From NCBI GenBank assembly GCA_902627635.1, contig CACOKA010000005.1, forward strand, positions 1 through 50,251: a DNA stretch of 50,251 nucleotides, given 5' to 3'. Origin of the DNA: an uncultured Candidatus Actinomarina sp. GTDB lineage: Bacteria; Actinomycetota; Acidimicrobiia; Actinomarinales; Actinomarinaceae. The position numbers and the translations under genes are program-made. The notes under the pieces were generated by a model that was not told the origin of the DNA, made no database searches, and saw nothing but the letters and a program-made list of their open reading frames with translations. This document shows positions 17,919 to 25,525 of the stretch, piece by piece; positions within the stretch are counted from its first letter, which is position 1; each line of letters begins with the position of its first letter.

Positions 17919-18779
17919 ATGATAGAAAATAAGTATGCCTCAGCTTTAGATGGTCTTGAAATAGAAGATCCAGTACAAAGCTTTTTTGATTTCTGTAAAG
18001 AACGAGAAAATATAAGAATTTTAAGAGAAAGTGGTGAAGATTTTCCATGGAGTACGGATGAAATTTTCCAAAATGGAAGGTTCCTGAATGTCTTTAGAGA
18101 AGATGATCGAGTTAGTAAATCAATTATTAAATTTGCGGGTAATTTAAATGAAAATCCAGCAAAATTAATAAATGCTGTATTTTTTGCAAGATGGTGTAAT
18201 AGGCAGGAAGTTTTAGATACATTAACGCCCGAAGATTTAGATGATCCTAATGACTTAAAAAATAAATTAGAAAGTATTGATCCATGGTGTAATGAAACTG
18301 CATATCCTGTTGAACCAATTACATGGGAAGGTGAACAGTACTCAAGAATTGATGCTGCAACTAAATTATTTTATGAGGTACAAGATTCTTTATTAAATAT
18401 TCTTGAATCATCAAACAAAAGTGTGATTACCGCAACCAACAACATAAATAAAGAATTTCAAATGCAAAATGATTTTCCAATATTCATGGCAGTCATTGAT
18501 ATTGCATGGTTTAGACCCGATATTATTCCAATTGAAAGTGAGGTTCCTACAGGAATAGGTGCCGTTGCTTATCTTGATAGATTGCAAAGTCATCTTGGTT
18601 TAAGTTCCCACCAAGAAGTTGGTGAAAAAATGATTGAACTCCAAAAAACATACTGGCCTGAGGCAAAACGTGGTTTTAATCCAATAGATATTGAATATTT
18701 AGCCTGTGAATGTAGAAAATACTATAGCTATGTAAATGAGACAAAGGTTTTTGAAGGTAAAAACAAATTTATACCTTAA
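17919..18779 (+). CDS. HMUDK_hel / alpha-glutamyl-putrescinyl-thymine pyrophosphorylase-like protein
   Basis: A 286-residue soluble protein with no membrane segment. The segment FPWSTDEIFQNGRFLNVFRE, then DDRVSKSI, closely follows the signature W(S/T)xDxI(L/F)xxxRFxNVFREDDRV of the helical family shared by 5-hydroxymethyluridine DNA kinases and alpha-glutamyl/putrescinyl-thymine pyrophosphorylases, enzymes of phage thymine hypermodification. PIFMAVIDIAWFRPDIIP and GIGAVAYLDRL match its later helices, which resemble DNA-glycosylase folds. Bacterial members have no proven function. It starts two bases after the compact PRTase and is the last gene of the pyr operon, so a pyrimidine nucleotide or DNA-base role is suggested. 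The family call is from motif memory. Confidence 0.6.
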   Translation: MIENKYASALDGLEIEDPVQSFFDFCKERENIRILRESGEDFPWSTDEIFQNGRFLNVFREDDRVSKSIIKFAGNLNENPAKLINAVFFARWCNRQEVLDTLTPEDLDDPNDLKNKLESIDPWCNETAYPVEPITWEGEQYSRIDAATKLFYEVQDSLLNILESSNKSVITATNNINKEFQMQNDFPIFMAVIDIAWFRPDIIPIESEVPTGIGAVAYLDRLQSHLGLSSHQEVGEKMIELQKTYWPEAKRGFNPIDIEYLACECRKYYSYVNETKVFEGKNKFIP

Positions 18780-19211
18780 TTAGCTAAGTTTATTAATTCT
18801 ATTTATGTATCTTTCCTCATTTAAAAAAGAGGAATTTAAAAATGACTCAGTTATTTCTTTTGCAGCCTCAATATCTAGATTTTCCGAACCGAGACATAGA
18901 ACATTTACATCATTATGCTCAACAGATTGAATAGCGGTTTTTACATTAGTGACATTAGAAGCTCTTATACCTTTTACTTTATTTGCTGCAATAGACATGC
19001 CAACACCTGTCCCACATATTAAAACTCCCTTTGTGTCCTCATTATCCAAAACAAAATTAGATACTTTCGTTGCATAATCTGGAAAATCACAAGGTTCCAA
19101 ATTATTAGTTCCTAAGTCCTCAATTTCAAGATCAGAAGACAAATATTCTATTAATAATTGTTTTAATTCAAAACCTGCATGATCAGAAGCAATAGCGATT
19201 TTATTAACCAC
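18780..19211 (-). CDS. rpiB: ribose-5-phosphate isomerase B
   Basis: RpiB interconverts ribose 5-phosphate and ribulose 5-phosphate in the pentose phosphate pathway, which also supplies PRPP. ASDHAGFELKQLL, PDYATKVS and LICGTGVGMSIAANK (with the active-site Cys) and EHNDVNVLCLG are family motifs. Length 143 residues is normal. It begins with GTG at 19211, which overlaps by one base the TAG that would end the full-length fumC frame, so the two genes look translationally coupled. Its stop directly abuts the stop of the convergent pyr-operon gene. Confidence 0.93.
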   Translation of the reverse strand: MVNKIAIASDHAGFELKQLLIEYLSSDLEIEDLGTNNLEPCDFPDYATKVSNFVLDNEDTKGVLICGTGVGMSIAANKVKGIRASNVTNVKTAIQSVEHNDVNVLCLGSENLDIEAAKEITESFLNSSFLNEERYINRINKLS

Positions 19212-19307
19212 TAGATAAGCTTCTCTATATCCAAAAGATCATCAATATCACCTTCAGACATTAATTCTTTACTAAGCAATACTTCTTTAATAGTTAATCC
19301 ATTTTTT
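19211..19307 (-). other. out-of-frame C-terminal tail of fumC
   Basis: Reading the minus strand with five instead of six A residues in the run at 19302-19307 changes KKWINY-stop into KNGLTIKEVLLSKELMSEG, followed by DIDDLLDIEKLI and a TAG at 19213-19211. This matches the fumarase C-terminal domain (TGLTLREA...LGYLSEEEFDRLV). The restored stop overlaps the rpiB GTG by one base, which explains the otherwise odd gap of 75 bases between the two genes. It is either a sequence error, a real truncating mutation or a slippage site. Confidence 0.8.
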
Positions 19308-20582
19308 CATAGCTTCTTTGGCTACTTCAGCAGCAACATCATACCCAAGCTTTGGTACAAGTGCTGTAACTAGGATTGAGTTTTTTTGAGTATCTTCATT
19401 TAGCTTTTCAGTATTTGCTTCTAGGTCCTTTATTAGTTTTTCCCCAAATACACTCACTCCAGTGGTGAGTAAAGCAATGCTTTCAAGTAAATTGTGAGCC
19501 ATTACAGGAAGCATTGTGTTAAGCTCAAAATTTCCATTCGCTGATGAAAACGTAATGGTTGTATCGTTTCCAATAACTTGAGCTGATACCTGCATCATCA
19601 TTTCAGGTATGACAGGATTTACTTTTCCAGGCATTATTGATGAACCTGGTTGCAAAGCAGGAATTTTCAAATCTCCCAATCCTGAAACTGGTCCACTACC
19701 CATCCATCTAATATCATTTGCAATTTTAAAGAGCGATACTGCAAGTGCCTTCAAAGCACTTGATAAATGAACCACTTCTTCTCTTGATCCTTGTCTTGTG
19801 AAATGATTTTCAACTTCTTTAAAAGGTATACCAATTGATGACTGAAGTTCACTTGCAACATCAGCCCCAAAATTATCAGGAGCATTTATTCCAGTACCGA
19901 CGGCGGTCCCCCCAATTGCTAATTTCTGAACATTATCTAAAGAGACTTTAATGTCCCCCATCCTTTCATTTATTAAGTCAGCATATCCAGAAAATTCTTG
20001 ACCTAAACTAACAGGTGTAGCATCCATTAAATGAGTTCTTCCGTTTTTATAGACTTTCTCCCACTGTTTTGCCTTTTCATTAATTAATGAAATAAGATTA
20101 TCTAATTCAGGGATGAGCCCTTCAGTAACATCTATTACCGCAGCAACATTTGTAGCTGTTGGAATAACATCATTTGATGATTGACTCATATTTACATGAT
20201 CGTTTGGATGTATTGATTCACCAGTTTTATCAGATGCTATTTTTGCAATGATTTCATTTGCATTCATATTTGTAGAAGTGCCTGATCCTGTTTGGAAAAT
20301 ATCAACTGCAAAATCCTTATCATGATTTCCTGAGATTACTTCTTCAGCACCATCAATAATTGCAGTTGCTATTTTTTTATCTAATAATTTATTATCTTGA
20401 TTTACTATGGCACAAGCTTTTTTAATTTCACCAAGTGCTCTTATAAATGATCTAGAGAACTTAAGTTCTGAGATTGGAAAATTTTCAATTGCTCTCGCAG
20501 TTGAAGCACCATACATAGCATCAATAGGTACTTCAAATTCACCCATTGAGTCTTTTTCTATTCTTGTTTCTTTTTTATTCAA
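19287..20582 (-). CDS. fumC: class II fumarate hydratase, C-terminus frameshifted
   Basis: Fumarase hydrates fumarate to malate. The oxygen-stable class II enzyme is recognised by RIEKDSMGEFEVP, FQTGSGTSTNMNANE, HPNDHVNMSQSSND and the superfamily signature GSSIMPGKVNPV. The frame as written ends in EAMKKWINY at residue 431. The expected C-terminal domain continues in another frame to 19211 (see the separate entry), so one base too many in the T6 run at 19302-19307 probably truncates it. The start is TTG, overlapping the sufC stop as TTGA; the next ATG is residue 13. It sits in the suf operon although class II fumarase needs no Fe-S cluster. Confidence 0.9.
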   Translation of the reverse strand: MNKKETRIEKDSMGEFEVPIDAMYGASTARAIENFPISELKFSRSFIRALGEIKKACAIVNQDNKLLDKKIATAIIDGAEEVISGNHDKDFAVDIFQTGSGTSTNMNANEIIAKIASDKTGESIHPNDHVNMSQSSNDVIPTATNVAAVIDVTEGLIPELDNLISLINEKAKQWEKVYKNGRTHLMDATPVSLGQEFSGYADLINERMGDIKVSLDNVQKLAIGGTAVGTGINAPDNFGADVASELQSSIGIPFKEVENHFTRQGSREEVVHLSSALKALAVSLFKIANDIRWMGSGPVSGLGDLKIPALQPGSSIMPGKVNPVIPEMMMQVSAQVIGNDTTITFSSANGNFELNTMLPVMAHNLLESIALLTTGVSVFGEKLIKDLEANTEKLNEDTQKNSILVTALVPKLGYDVAAEVAKEAMKKWINY

Positions 20583-21280
20583 TTTTCTTCCTGATATTGA
20601 GTGTATCCACCAGAATCAACTTCTTCAATCAATTCATTTGAACCAGATTTAACGATTTTACCGTTAACAACAATGTGGACTTTATCAACATCAAGATATT
20701 TCAGTATTCTGCTGTAGTGAGTAACTAATATATAAGATGTTTTTTCATCTCTATTTTCATTAATCAAAGATGCAACAGATTTAATTGCATCAATATCTAA
20801 ACCTGAGTCTATTTCATCAAGAAGGGCTAAAGATGGCTTCATCAATGATAATTGAAATAATTCTGATCTTTTTTTCTCTCCACCTGATAAATCTACATTT
20901 ACATCACGATCTAAGAATTCGTCTAAATTGAATCTTTTAGACATTTCAATTAACTCATCTTCATCAGTATCTCCTAAGAATGACTCTGTAAATTCTTTTA
21001 ATGTAACACCTGGTAAACCAACTGGATACTGGAATGACTGGAATATACCTTTTTTTGCTCTTTCAAACTGTGGAATTGATAATACGTCATCTCCATTAAG
21101 TGTCACCTTGCCTTCTTTCTCGTAATCATTATTTCCCATTAATACGTGACATAAAGTTGATTTACCTGACCCATTTGGACCCATAACTGCATGAAGTTCT
21201 CCGCTTCCTATTTCTAAATCTATCCCCTTTAGAATTTCAACATCGCCAATTGAAGCTTTTAGATTTTCTATTTTAAGCAT
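20579..21280 (-). CDS. sufC: SufC, Fe-S cluster assembly ATPase (copy 2, with sufBD)
   Basis: A second SufC ATPase of 233 residues. Walker A is GPNGSGKST, the signature DLSGGEKKRSELFQ and Walker B LALLDEIDSGLDID. It differs clearly from copy 1 at 2032-2757: ELFQLSLMKPS and DEIDSGLDID resemble SufC forms outside actinobacteria. Because it lies directly behind sufB, sufD and the Rieske gene, it is the likely ATPase partner of this SufBD scaffold. It overlaps the Rieske gene by 8 bases and fumC by TTGA. Confidence 0.93.
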   Translation of the reverse strand: MLKIENLKASIGDVEILKGIDLEIGSGELHAVMGPNGSGKSTLCHVLMGNNDYEKEGKVTLNGDDVLSIPQFERAKKGIFQSFQYPVGLPGVTLKEFTESFLGDTDEDELIEMSKRFNLDEFLDRDVNVDLSGGEKKRSELFQLSLMKPSLALLDEIDSGLDIDAIKSVASLINENRDEKTSYILVTHYSRILKYLDVDKVHIVVNGKIVKSGSNELIEEVDSGGYTQYQEEN

Positions 21281-21587
21281 TATCTTCCATTTCTAAATAA
21301 ATCACTTCATCTTCGATAGAAATAACATATGATGCAACTGGTTTGGTTGCAGGTAAAGTAACAGCTTGGCCCGTCTTTAAATCAAATTCTGCACCATGTA
21401 ATGGACATTCAACTTTGCAATCAAATACTTCACCTTCAGCAAGTGATGCTTCTGCATGAGAACAAAGGTCATCAATTGCATAAAAGTCTCCTTCTACATT
21501 GAAAATTGCTATGTCTTTATCATCTACATTTACAACTTTCACAGAATTTTCACTTATCTCTGATATATTGATTGTTTTAACTTTCAT
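21273..21587 (-). CDS. Rieske [2Fe-2S] ferredoxin in the suf operon
   Basis: A 104-residue stand-alone Rieske protein. DDLCSHAEASL supplies the first Cys-x-His pair and VECPLHGAEFDLKTG the second Cys-x-x-His pair, both with the right spacing. It is like the ferredoxin subunits of ring-hydroxylating dioxygenases, but no oxygenase is near. A Rieske gene between sufD and sufC is a recurring arrangement in actinobacterial suf operons, where it may deliver electrons for cluster assembly; that role is not proven. It overlaps sufD by 11 and sufC by 8 bases. Confidence 0.92.
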   Translation of the reverse strand: MKVKTINISEISENSVKVVNVDDKDIAIFNVEGDFYAIDDLCSHAEASLAEGEVFDCKVECPLHGAEFDLKTGQAVTLPATKPVASYVISIEDEVIYLEMEDNA

Positions 21588-22746
21588 TAGATTTTCTTTC
21601 TAAGATATTTTCGTACTTTTCAGATAAAGTATCTGCAACTTCGTCATGGATAATGTCCCAAGGATCTTCATTTATTACTTCATTGAAAAAACCCTTAATT
21701 AATAACTTTTCTGCATCCTCTTTATTTATTCCCCTAGACATAACGTAGTGATAAAGAGTGTCATCAATTGGCCCAACTGAAGAACCGTGACCACAAATAA
21801 CATCATCGCAAAGAATCTCTAAATTTGGAACAGATTGAGCAGACGCTTTTTCTGTTAAAATAATGTTTCTATTTTCTTGTTGTGATTCTGTTTTCACAGC
21901 TCCTTCGGCAATATGAATTGTTCCGGTAAAGATTGATGAGCTTTCATCACCTAAAACACCTTTCGTTATCATATTTGATGTAGTACTTTTGCCTAGATGA
22001 TTAACGAATACTCTCGTGTCATGAATTTGGTTGTTTTCTCCAAAATATACTCCATCAATTTCAAAACCTGCACCATTTCCAAATAAATCAATGTCTAATC
22101 TTGATCTTGAAAATAAACCACCAGTACTTATCATATGCACAGATAGATTTGCATCATTTAATAACTTTGCATAAAGATTATTGATTATGCTTACATCATT
22201 TTTTGATGTCACGTTAATTATTAATTCTAAGGATGCATTCTGTTCTAAAAATATCTCAATTGTCGGAAAAATATCTCCTCGTATTAATTCTCCAAAATTT
22301 AAAAGTAATTTTCCGGATTTATTTTTTGTCATATTGACACCAAGATATGGGACTGATGTTTCTTCAGATTGAAAATTTATTGAAAAGTAATCTGAGAAAT
22401 CATCCTTTACATTAAGTTGAAAACCGCCAGTTAGTTTCTCGAATTGTTCAACAGAAAACTTATCAAAAGGTCTTTTAATTGACTCATCAATGGTTGATTT
22501 TTTAATTTCTTCTAAATCAATGATTTCAATATTTTTTTCATTTGTATTTATGGCGAACTCATAACAATTTGAATCAAGGTTGAAATTTTCGTTTTTTTCT
22601 AATTTTCCTGGTTTACCAACTTCAAATTCATTTACTGTATATATATTTTTTCCTATGTATTTCCAATCTTCATCTTTTACTGAAACAGCAGAAAAATCTT
22701 TAGATGTTTTTTTTATTAGATTTTTTTCAACTAACTTTGTGTTCAA
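21577..22746 (-). CDS. sufD: SufD, Fe-S cluster assembly scaffold subunit
   Basis: SufD pairs with SufB to form the SUF scaffold. This 389-residue protein has the beta-helix core and the C-terminal signature VICGHGSSVGPIDDTLYHYV then SRGINKEDAEKLLIKGFF, typical of SufB/SufD. The start is a TTG preceded by AGGAAG; no closer ATG gives a better N-terminus. It follows sufB after 16 bases and overlaps the Rieske gene by 11. Confidence 0.92.
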   Translation of the reverse strand: MNTKLVEKNLIKKTSKDFSAVSVKDEDWKYIGKNIYTVNEFEVGKPGKLEKNENFNLDSNCYEFAINTNEKNIEIIDLEEIKKSTIDESIKRPFDKFSVEQFEKLTGGFQLNVKDDFSDYFSINFQSEETSVPYLGVNMTKNKSGKLLLNFGELIRGDIFPTIEIFLEQNASLELIINVTSKNDVSIINNLYAKLLNDANLSVHMISTGGLFSRSRLDIDLFGNGAGFEIDGVYFGENNQIHDTRVFVNHLGKSTTSNMITKGVLGDESSSIFTGTIHIAEGAVKTESQQENRNIILTEKASAQSVPNLEILCDDVICGHGSSVGPIDDTLYHYVMSRGINKEDAEKLLIKGFFNEVINEDPWDIIHDEVADTLSEKYENILERKSNES

Positions 22747-22762
22747 ATTACTTCCTATGCAA

Positions 22763-24172
22763 TTAACCTATAGCACCGGCCTCAATCATATTGAGTTCGA
22801 TTAGTTTGTTAAATTCCATTGCATATTCCATAGGAAGTGTTTTTGTGAATTCCTCGACGAAGCCAGCAACAATCATTGATGTTGCTTCTTCCTCTGAAAG
22901 TCCTCTACTCATCAAGTAGAAAAGTTGATCTTCACCAACTTTAGAAACTGTGGCTTCATGCCCAATTTCGGCTGAAGATTCCTCAATCTCCATATAAGGA
23001 TACGTATCTGATCTAGATTCATCATCTAAAATCAGGGCATCACATCTTACAAAACTTTTTGCAGTCTCAGACCCATCTTCAACTCTTACTAGCCCCCTGT
23101 AAGCTCCTCTACCTCCGCCTTTAGAAATAGATTTTGATGTAATCAATGAGGTTGTATCTGGAGCAAGGTGTACCATTTTTGCTCCTGTGTCTTGATGTTG
23201 CCCGCTATTAGCGAATGCTACTGATAAAACCTCACCATGAGCTCCTGGCTCCATGAGGTACACAGATGGATACTTTACTGTTAATCCTGAACCAAGGTTT
23301 GCATCGATCCATTCCATTGTTGCATTTCCATAAGCCTGTGCTCTTTTTGTTACAAGGTTATAAACATCATTTGACCAGTTTTGAATTGTTGTATATCTAC
23401 ATGTACCAGATGCCTTTACTACTATTTCTACAACTGCTGAATGCAATGAATCAGTTGTATAAACAGGTGCAGAACAACCTTCTATATAATGAACTGATGC
23501 TCCTTCATCTACAAGAATTAGAGTTCTTTCAAATTGACCCATGTTCTCAGCATTTATTCTGAAGTATGCTTGTAGTGGATCTTCAACATGTACACCTTTA
23601 GGAACATATATAAATGAACCTCCAGACCATACTGCTGAATTGAGTGCTGCAAACTTGTTATCTCCAGGAGGAATAACTGTTCCAAAATATTCTTTAACAA
23701 GCTCGGGATATTCTCTAACAGCGGTATCCATATCACAAAACAAAACACCTAATTTTTCTAAATCTTCACGATTCTTGTGATAAACAACTTCACTTTCATA
23801 TTGTGCTGTTACACCTGCAAGATAGCTTCTTTCAGCTTCAGGAATACCTAATTTTTCATAAGTTTGTTTGATTTCTTCAGGTACCTCATCCCATGTATCT
23901 GCTTGGTTTTCAGTTGGTTTTATGTAGTAATATATATCGTCAAAATCTAGTTTATTTAATTTTTCTTTCGCAACCCATTCAGGCATAGGTTTATCAAGAA
24001 ATCTTTTATAAGCTTTTAGTCTGAAATCAAGCATCCACTCTGGCTCTTCTTTAATTTCCGACATTTTTCTAATAATGTCTTCATTCAAGCCTTTTTCTGG
24101 TTTAAAAACATTCTTTTCAGGGTCAGACCACCCCAATGAATATTTACCAATATCTATATCTACGTCAGTCAT
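22763..24172 (-). CDS. sufB: SufB, Fe-S cluster assembly scaffold subunit
   Basis: SufB is the subunit on which the nascent cluster is built. The 469-residue protein opens with [20 protein letters not shown] and [17 protein letters not shown], then [35 protein letters not shown] (with the conserved Cys) and [17 protein letters not shown], all standard for SufB. It is first in the operon sufB-sufD-Rieske-sufC-fumC-rpiB. No SufR/IscR-type regulator gene is adjacent. A candidate -10, TAGAAT (plus-strand 24179-24184), ends only about six bases before the ATG, suggesting a leaderless message. Confidence 0.96.
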   Translation of the reverse strand: MTDVDIDIGKYSLGWSDPEKNVFKPEKGLNEDIIRKMSEIKEEPEWMLDFRLKAYKRFLDKPMPEWVAKEKLNKLDFDDIYYYIKPTENQADTWDEVPEEIKQTYEKLGIPEAERSYLAGVTAQYESEVVYHKNREDLEKLGVLFCDMDTAVREYPELVKEYFGTVIPPGDNKFAALNSAVWSGGSFIYVPKGVHVEDPLQAYFRINAENMGQFERTLILVDEGASVHYIEGCSAPVYTTDSLHSAVVEIVVKASGTCRYTTIQNWSNDVYNLVTKRAQAYGNATMEWIDANLGSGLTVKYPSVYLMEPGAHGEVLSVAFANSGQHQDTGAKMVHLAPDTTSLITSKSISKGGGRGAYRGLVRVEDGSETAKSFVRCDALILDDESRSDTYPYMEIEESSAEIGHEATVSKVGEDQLFYLMSRGLSEEEATSMIVAGFVEEFTKTLPMEYAMEFNKLIELNMIEAGAIG

Positions 24173-24199
24173 AATTTAATTCTAGTTAAGTCTCGTTTC

Positions 24200-24237
24200 A
24201 ATAATAAGAGCAATGAATATAGATTTCTCTTATTATT
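24200..24237. promoter_or_regulatory. inverted repeat in the sufB divergent promoter region
   Basis: A perfect 11-bp inverted repeat, AATAATAAGAG (24200-24210) and CTCTTATTATT (24227-24237), is separated by 16 bases. It lies between the divergent sufB and the gene at 24254. It has no T-run, so an operator is more likely than a terminator. The right arm includes TATTAT, a possible -10 for the rightward gene. It does not match the known actinobacterial SufR site as I remember it. Confidence 0.4.
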
Positions 24238-24253
24238 AATTAAACTTTAATTG

Positions 24254-24688
24254 ATGCCTGTTATATGTGTAAATCCAACAAATAGTTCTGATAAAGAAAT
24301 TGTTGAAAAATTATCACTACAAAATGCAGATTTAAGAGTATTTTTGTCCGATCAAATGCAGGATTCATTTAATAAATCTTTTCCTGGAAAAAAAGCAATT
24401 GGAGATATTTTTGATGATACTCACATTTCAACAGCTTCACATGGTGCATTTTGTGGAGTATTTTTTGAAGATAATGAATCAAATTTAAGGTCTGTGTTTC
24501 TTAAAGCAATCAGAGAAAGTTCTCTTAAACGAATTTTATGGGTATCTGAAAACGACCCTAGTGATGAAATTTTAGATATCAATAATTTAGCTTATTTACA
24601 TCACAGCAAATATGAAAACCTTATTGATCAGATTTTAGATTTAGAAAGTAAAGAAGAAATAGAATTTGGCTTTAAGGAAATAACTTAA
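24254..24688 (+). CDS. short Rossmann-like protein, hypothetical
   Basis: I do not recognise this 144-residue protein with certainty. It starts MPVICVNPTNSSDKEIV, and GKKAIGDIFDDTHISTASHG resembles the GDVxDxxxLxxAxxG segment of NAD(P)H-binding atypical short-chain reductases. The glycine-rich dinucleotide motif is replaced by NPTNSSD and the usual C-terminal half is missing, so it may be a reduced, non-enzymatic relative. The ATG at 24254 is preferred over the TTG just before it. It lies six bases before the DNA methyltransferase gene, probably in one transcript. Confidence 0.65.
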   Translation: MPVICVNPTNSSDKEIVEKLSLQNADLRVFLSDQMQDSFNKSFPGKKAIGDIFDDTHISTASHGAFCGVFFEDNESNLRSVFLKAIRESSLKRILWVSENDPSDEILDINNLAYLHHSKYENLIDQILDLESKEEIEFGFKEIT

Positions 24689-24694
24689 GATATC

Positions 24695-25525
24695 ATGTCA
24701 AAAGAATCAGTTTTCAAAGATGGATCAGGCTCAAGAAAGGGATTTGTTTCAAAATTTCAAACTGAAACTAATTTTGAAACACAATCTGAAAATAATATAT
24801 CAAAGATAAAAAATAAAATATTTAACAAAAGTGCAGAAAATATGAGTGAGTTAGTAGATAACTGTGTTTCTTTAACAATTACCTCTCCTCCATACAATGT
24901 TGGAAAGTTAAGTGATCTTGATCTTGATGACAAAAAATATTGGAAACTAATGCAACAATGTTTCCAAGAAGTTTACAGAGTTACAGAATCGGGTGGTCGT
25001 CTGGTTGTGAATGTGGCAAATCTGGGAAGAAAACCATATATACCTTTCTCGGATCAATTTACAGATATGTTAATTAGATTGGGATTCATTATGAGGGGCG
25101 AGATAATATGGCAGAAATCAAAGGGAGCTAATGCAAATTTTGCCTGGGGTAGTTGGTTGTCTGCCTCAAACCCAGTAATCAGAGACCTTCATGAATACTG
25201 CTTAATATTTTCTAAGGAATCATTTAATAGGAATAAAGATGGAGAATCTACGATTGATAAAGAGGAATTTATGGATTCAACACTTTCAATATGGAATGTT
25301 CTTCCAGCAAAGGCAAAAAAAGTTGGTCATCCAGCACCATTTCCAGAGGAACTTGTGGATAGATTCATAAATTTATATTCTTATAAAAAAGAGTTAATAC
25401 TTGATCCATTCATGGGAAGTGGCACAACAGCTTTAGCGGCTATAAATTCAGATAGAAAGTATGTAGGATATGAGGTTAATAAAGAATACTGTGAGCTGGC
25501 TGCCAAAAGGATTAAAGATCATTAA
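24695..25525 (+). CDS. site-specific DNA methyltransferase (SPPY type, solitary)
   Basis: A 276-residue amino-methyltransferase using S-adenosylmethionine. The catalytic motif IV is TSPPY (residues 63-67) and motif I, DPFMGSGTTALAA, lies near the C-terminus, giving the beta-class order with the catalytic motif first. SPPY is most often seen in N4-cytosine enzymes, but adenine-N6 activity cannot be excluded. No restriction endonuclease or specificity gene is near, so it is a solitary methyltransferase. The target-recognition region is presumably the middle segment (about residues 110-200). Its 3' end overlaps the convergent ABC exporter gene by 14 bases. Confidence 0.88.
   Translation: MSKESVFKDGSGSRKGFVSKFQTETNFETQSENNISKIKNKIFNKSAENMSELVDNCVSLTITSPPYNVGKLSDLDLDDKKYWKLMQQCFQEVYRVTESGGRLVVNVANLGRKPYIPFSDQFTDMLIRLGFIMRGEIIWQKSKGANANFAWGSWLSASNPVIRDLHEYCLIFSKESFNRNKDGESTIDKEEFMDSTLSIWNVLPAKAKKVGHPAPFPEELVDRFINLYSYKKELILDPFMGSGTTALAAINSDRKYVGYEVNKEYCELAAKRIKDH

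Noticed and set aside
19287-20582. fumC as a decayed pseudogene
   Set aside because: Only one homopolymer base is out of place; all catalytic motifs and the out-of-frame tail are intact, so error or slippage is likelier than decay.
19287-20582. Aspartate ammonia-lyase instead of fumarase
   Set aside because: The N-terminal EKDSMGEFEVP, HPNDHVNMSQSSND and overall length fit class II fumarase better, though the families are close.
23266-23562. 98-residue open frame on the plus strand
   Set aside because: It is antisense to the well-supported sufB and its translation is a low-complexity Leu/His-rich shadow with no motif.
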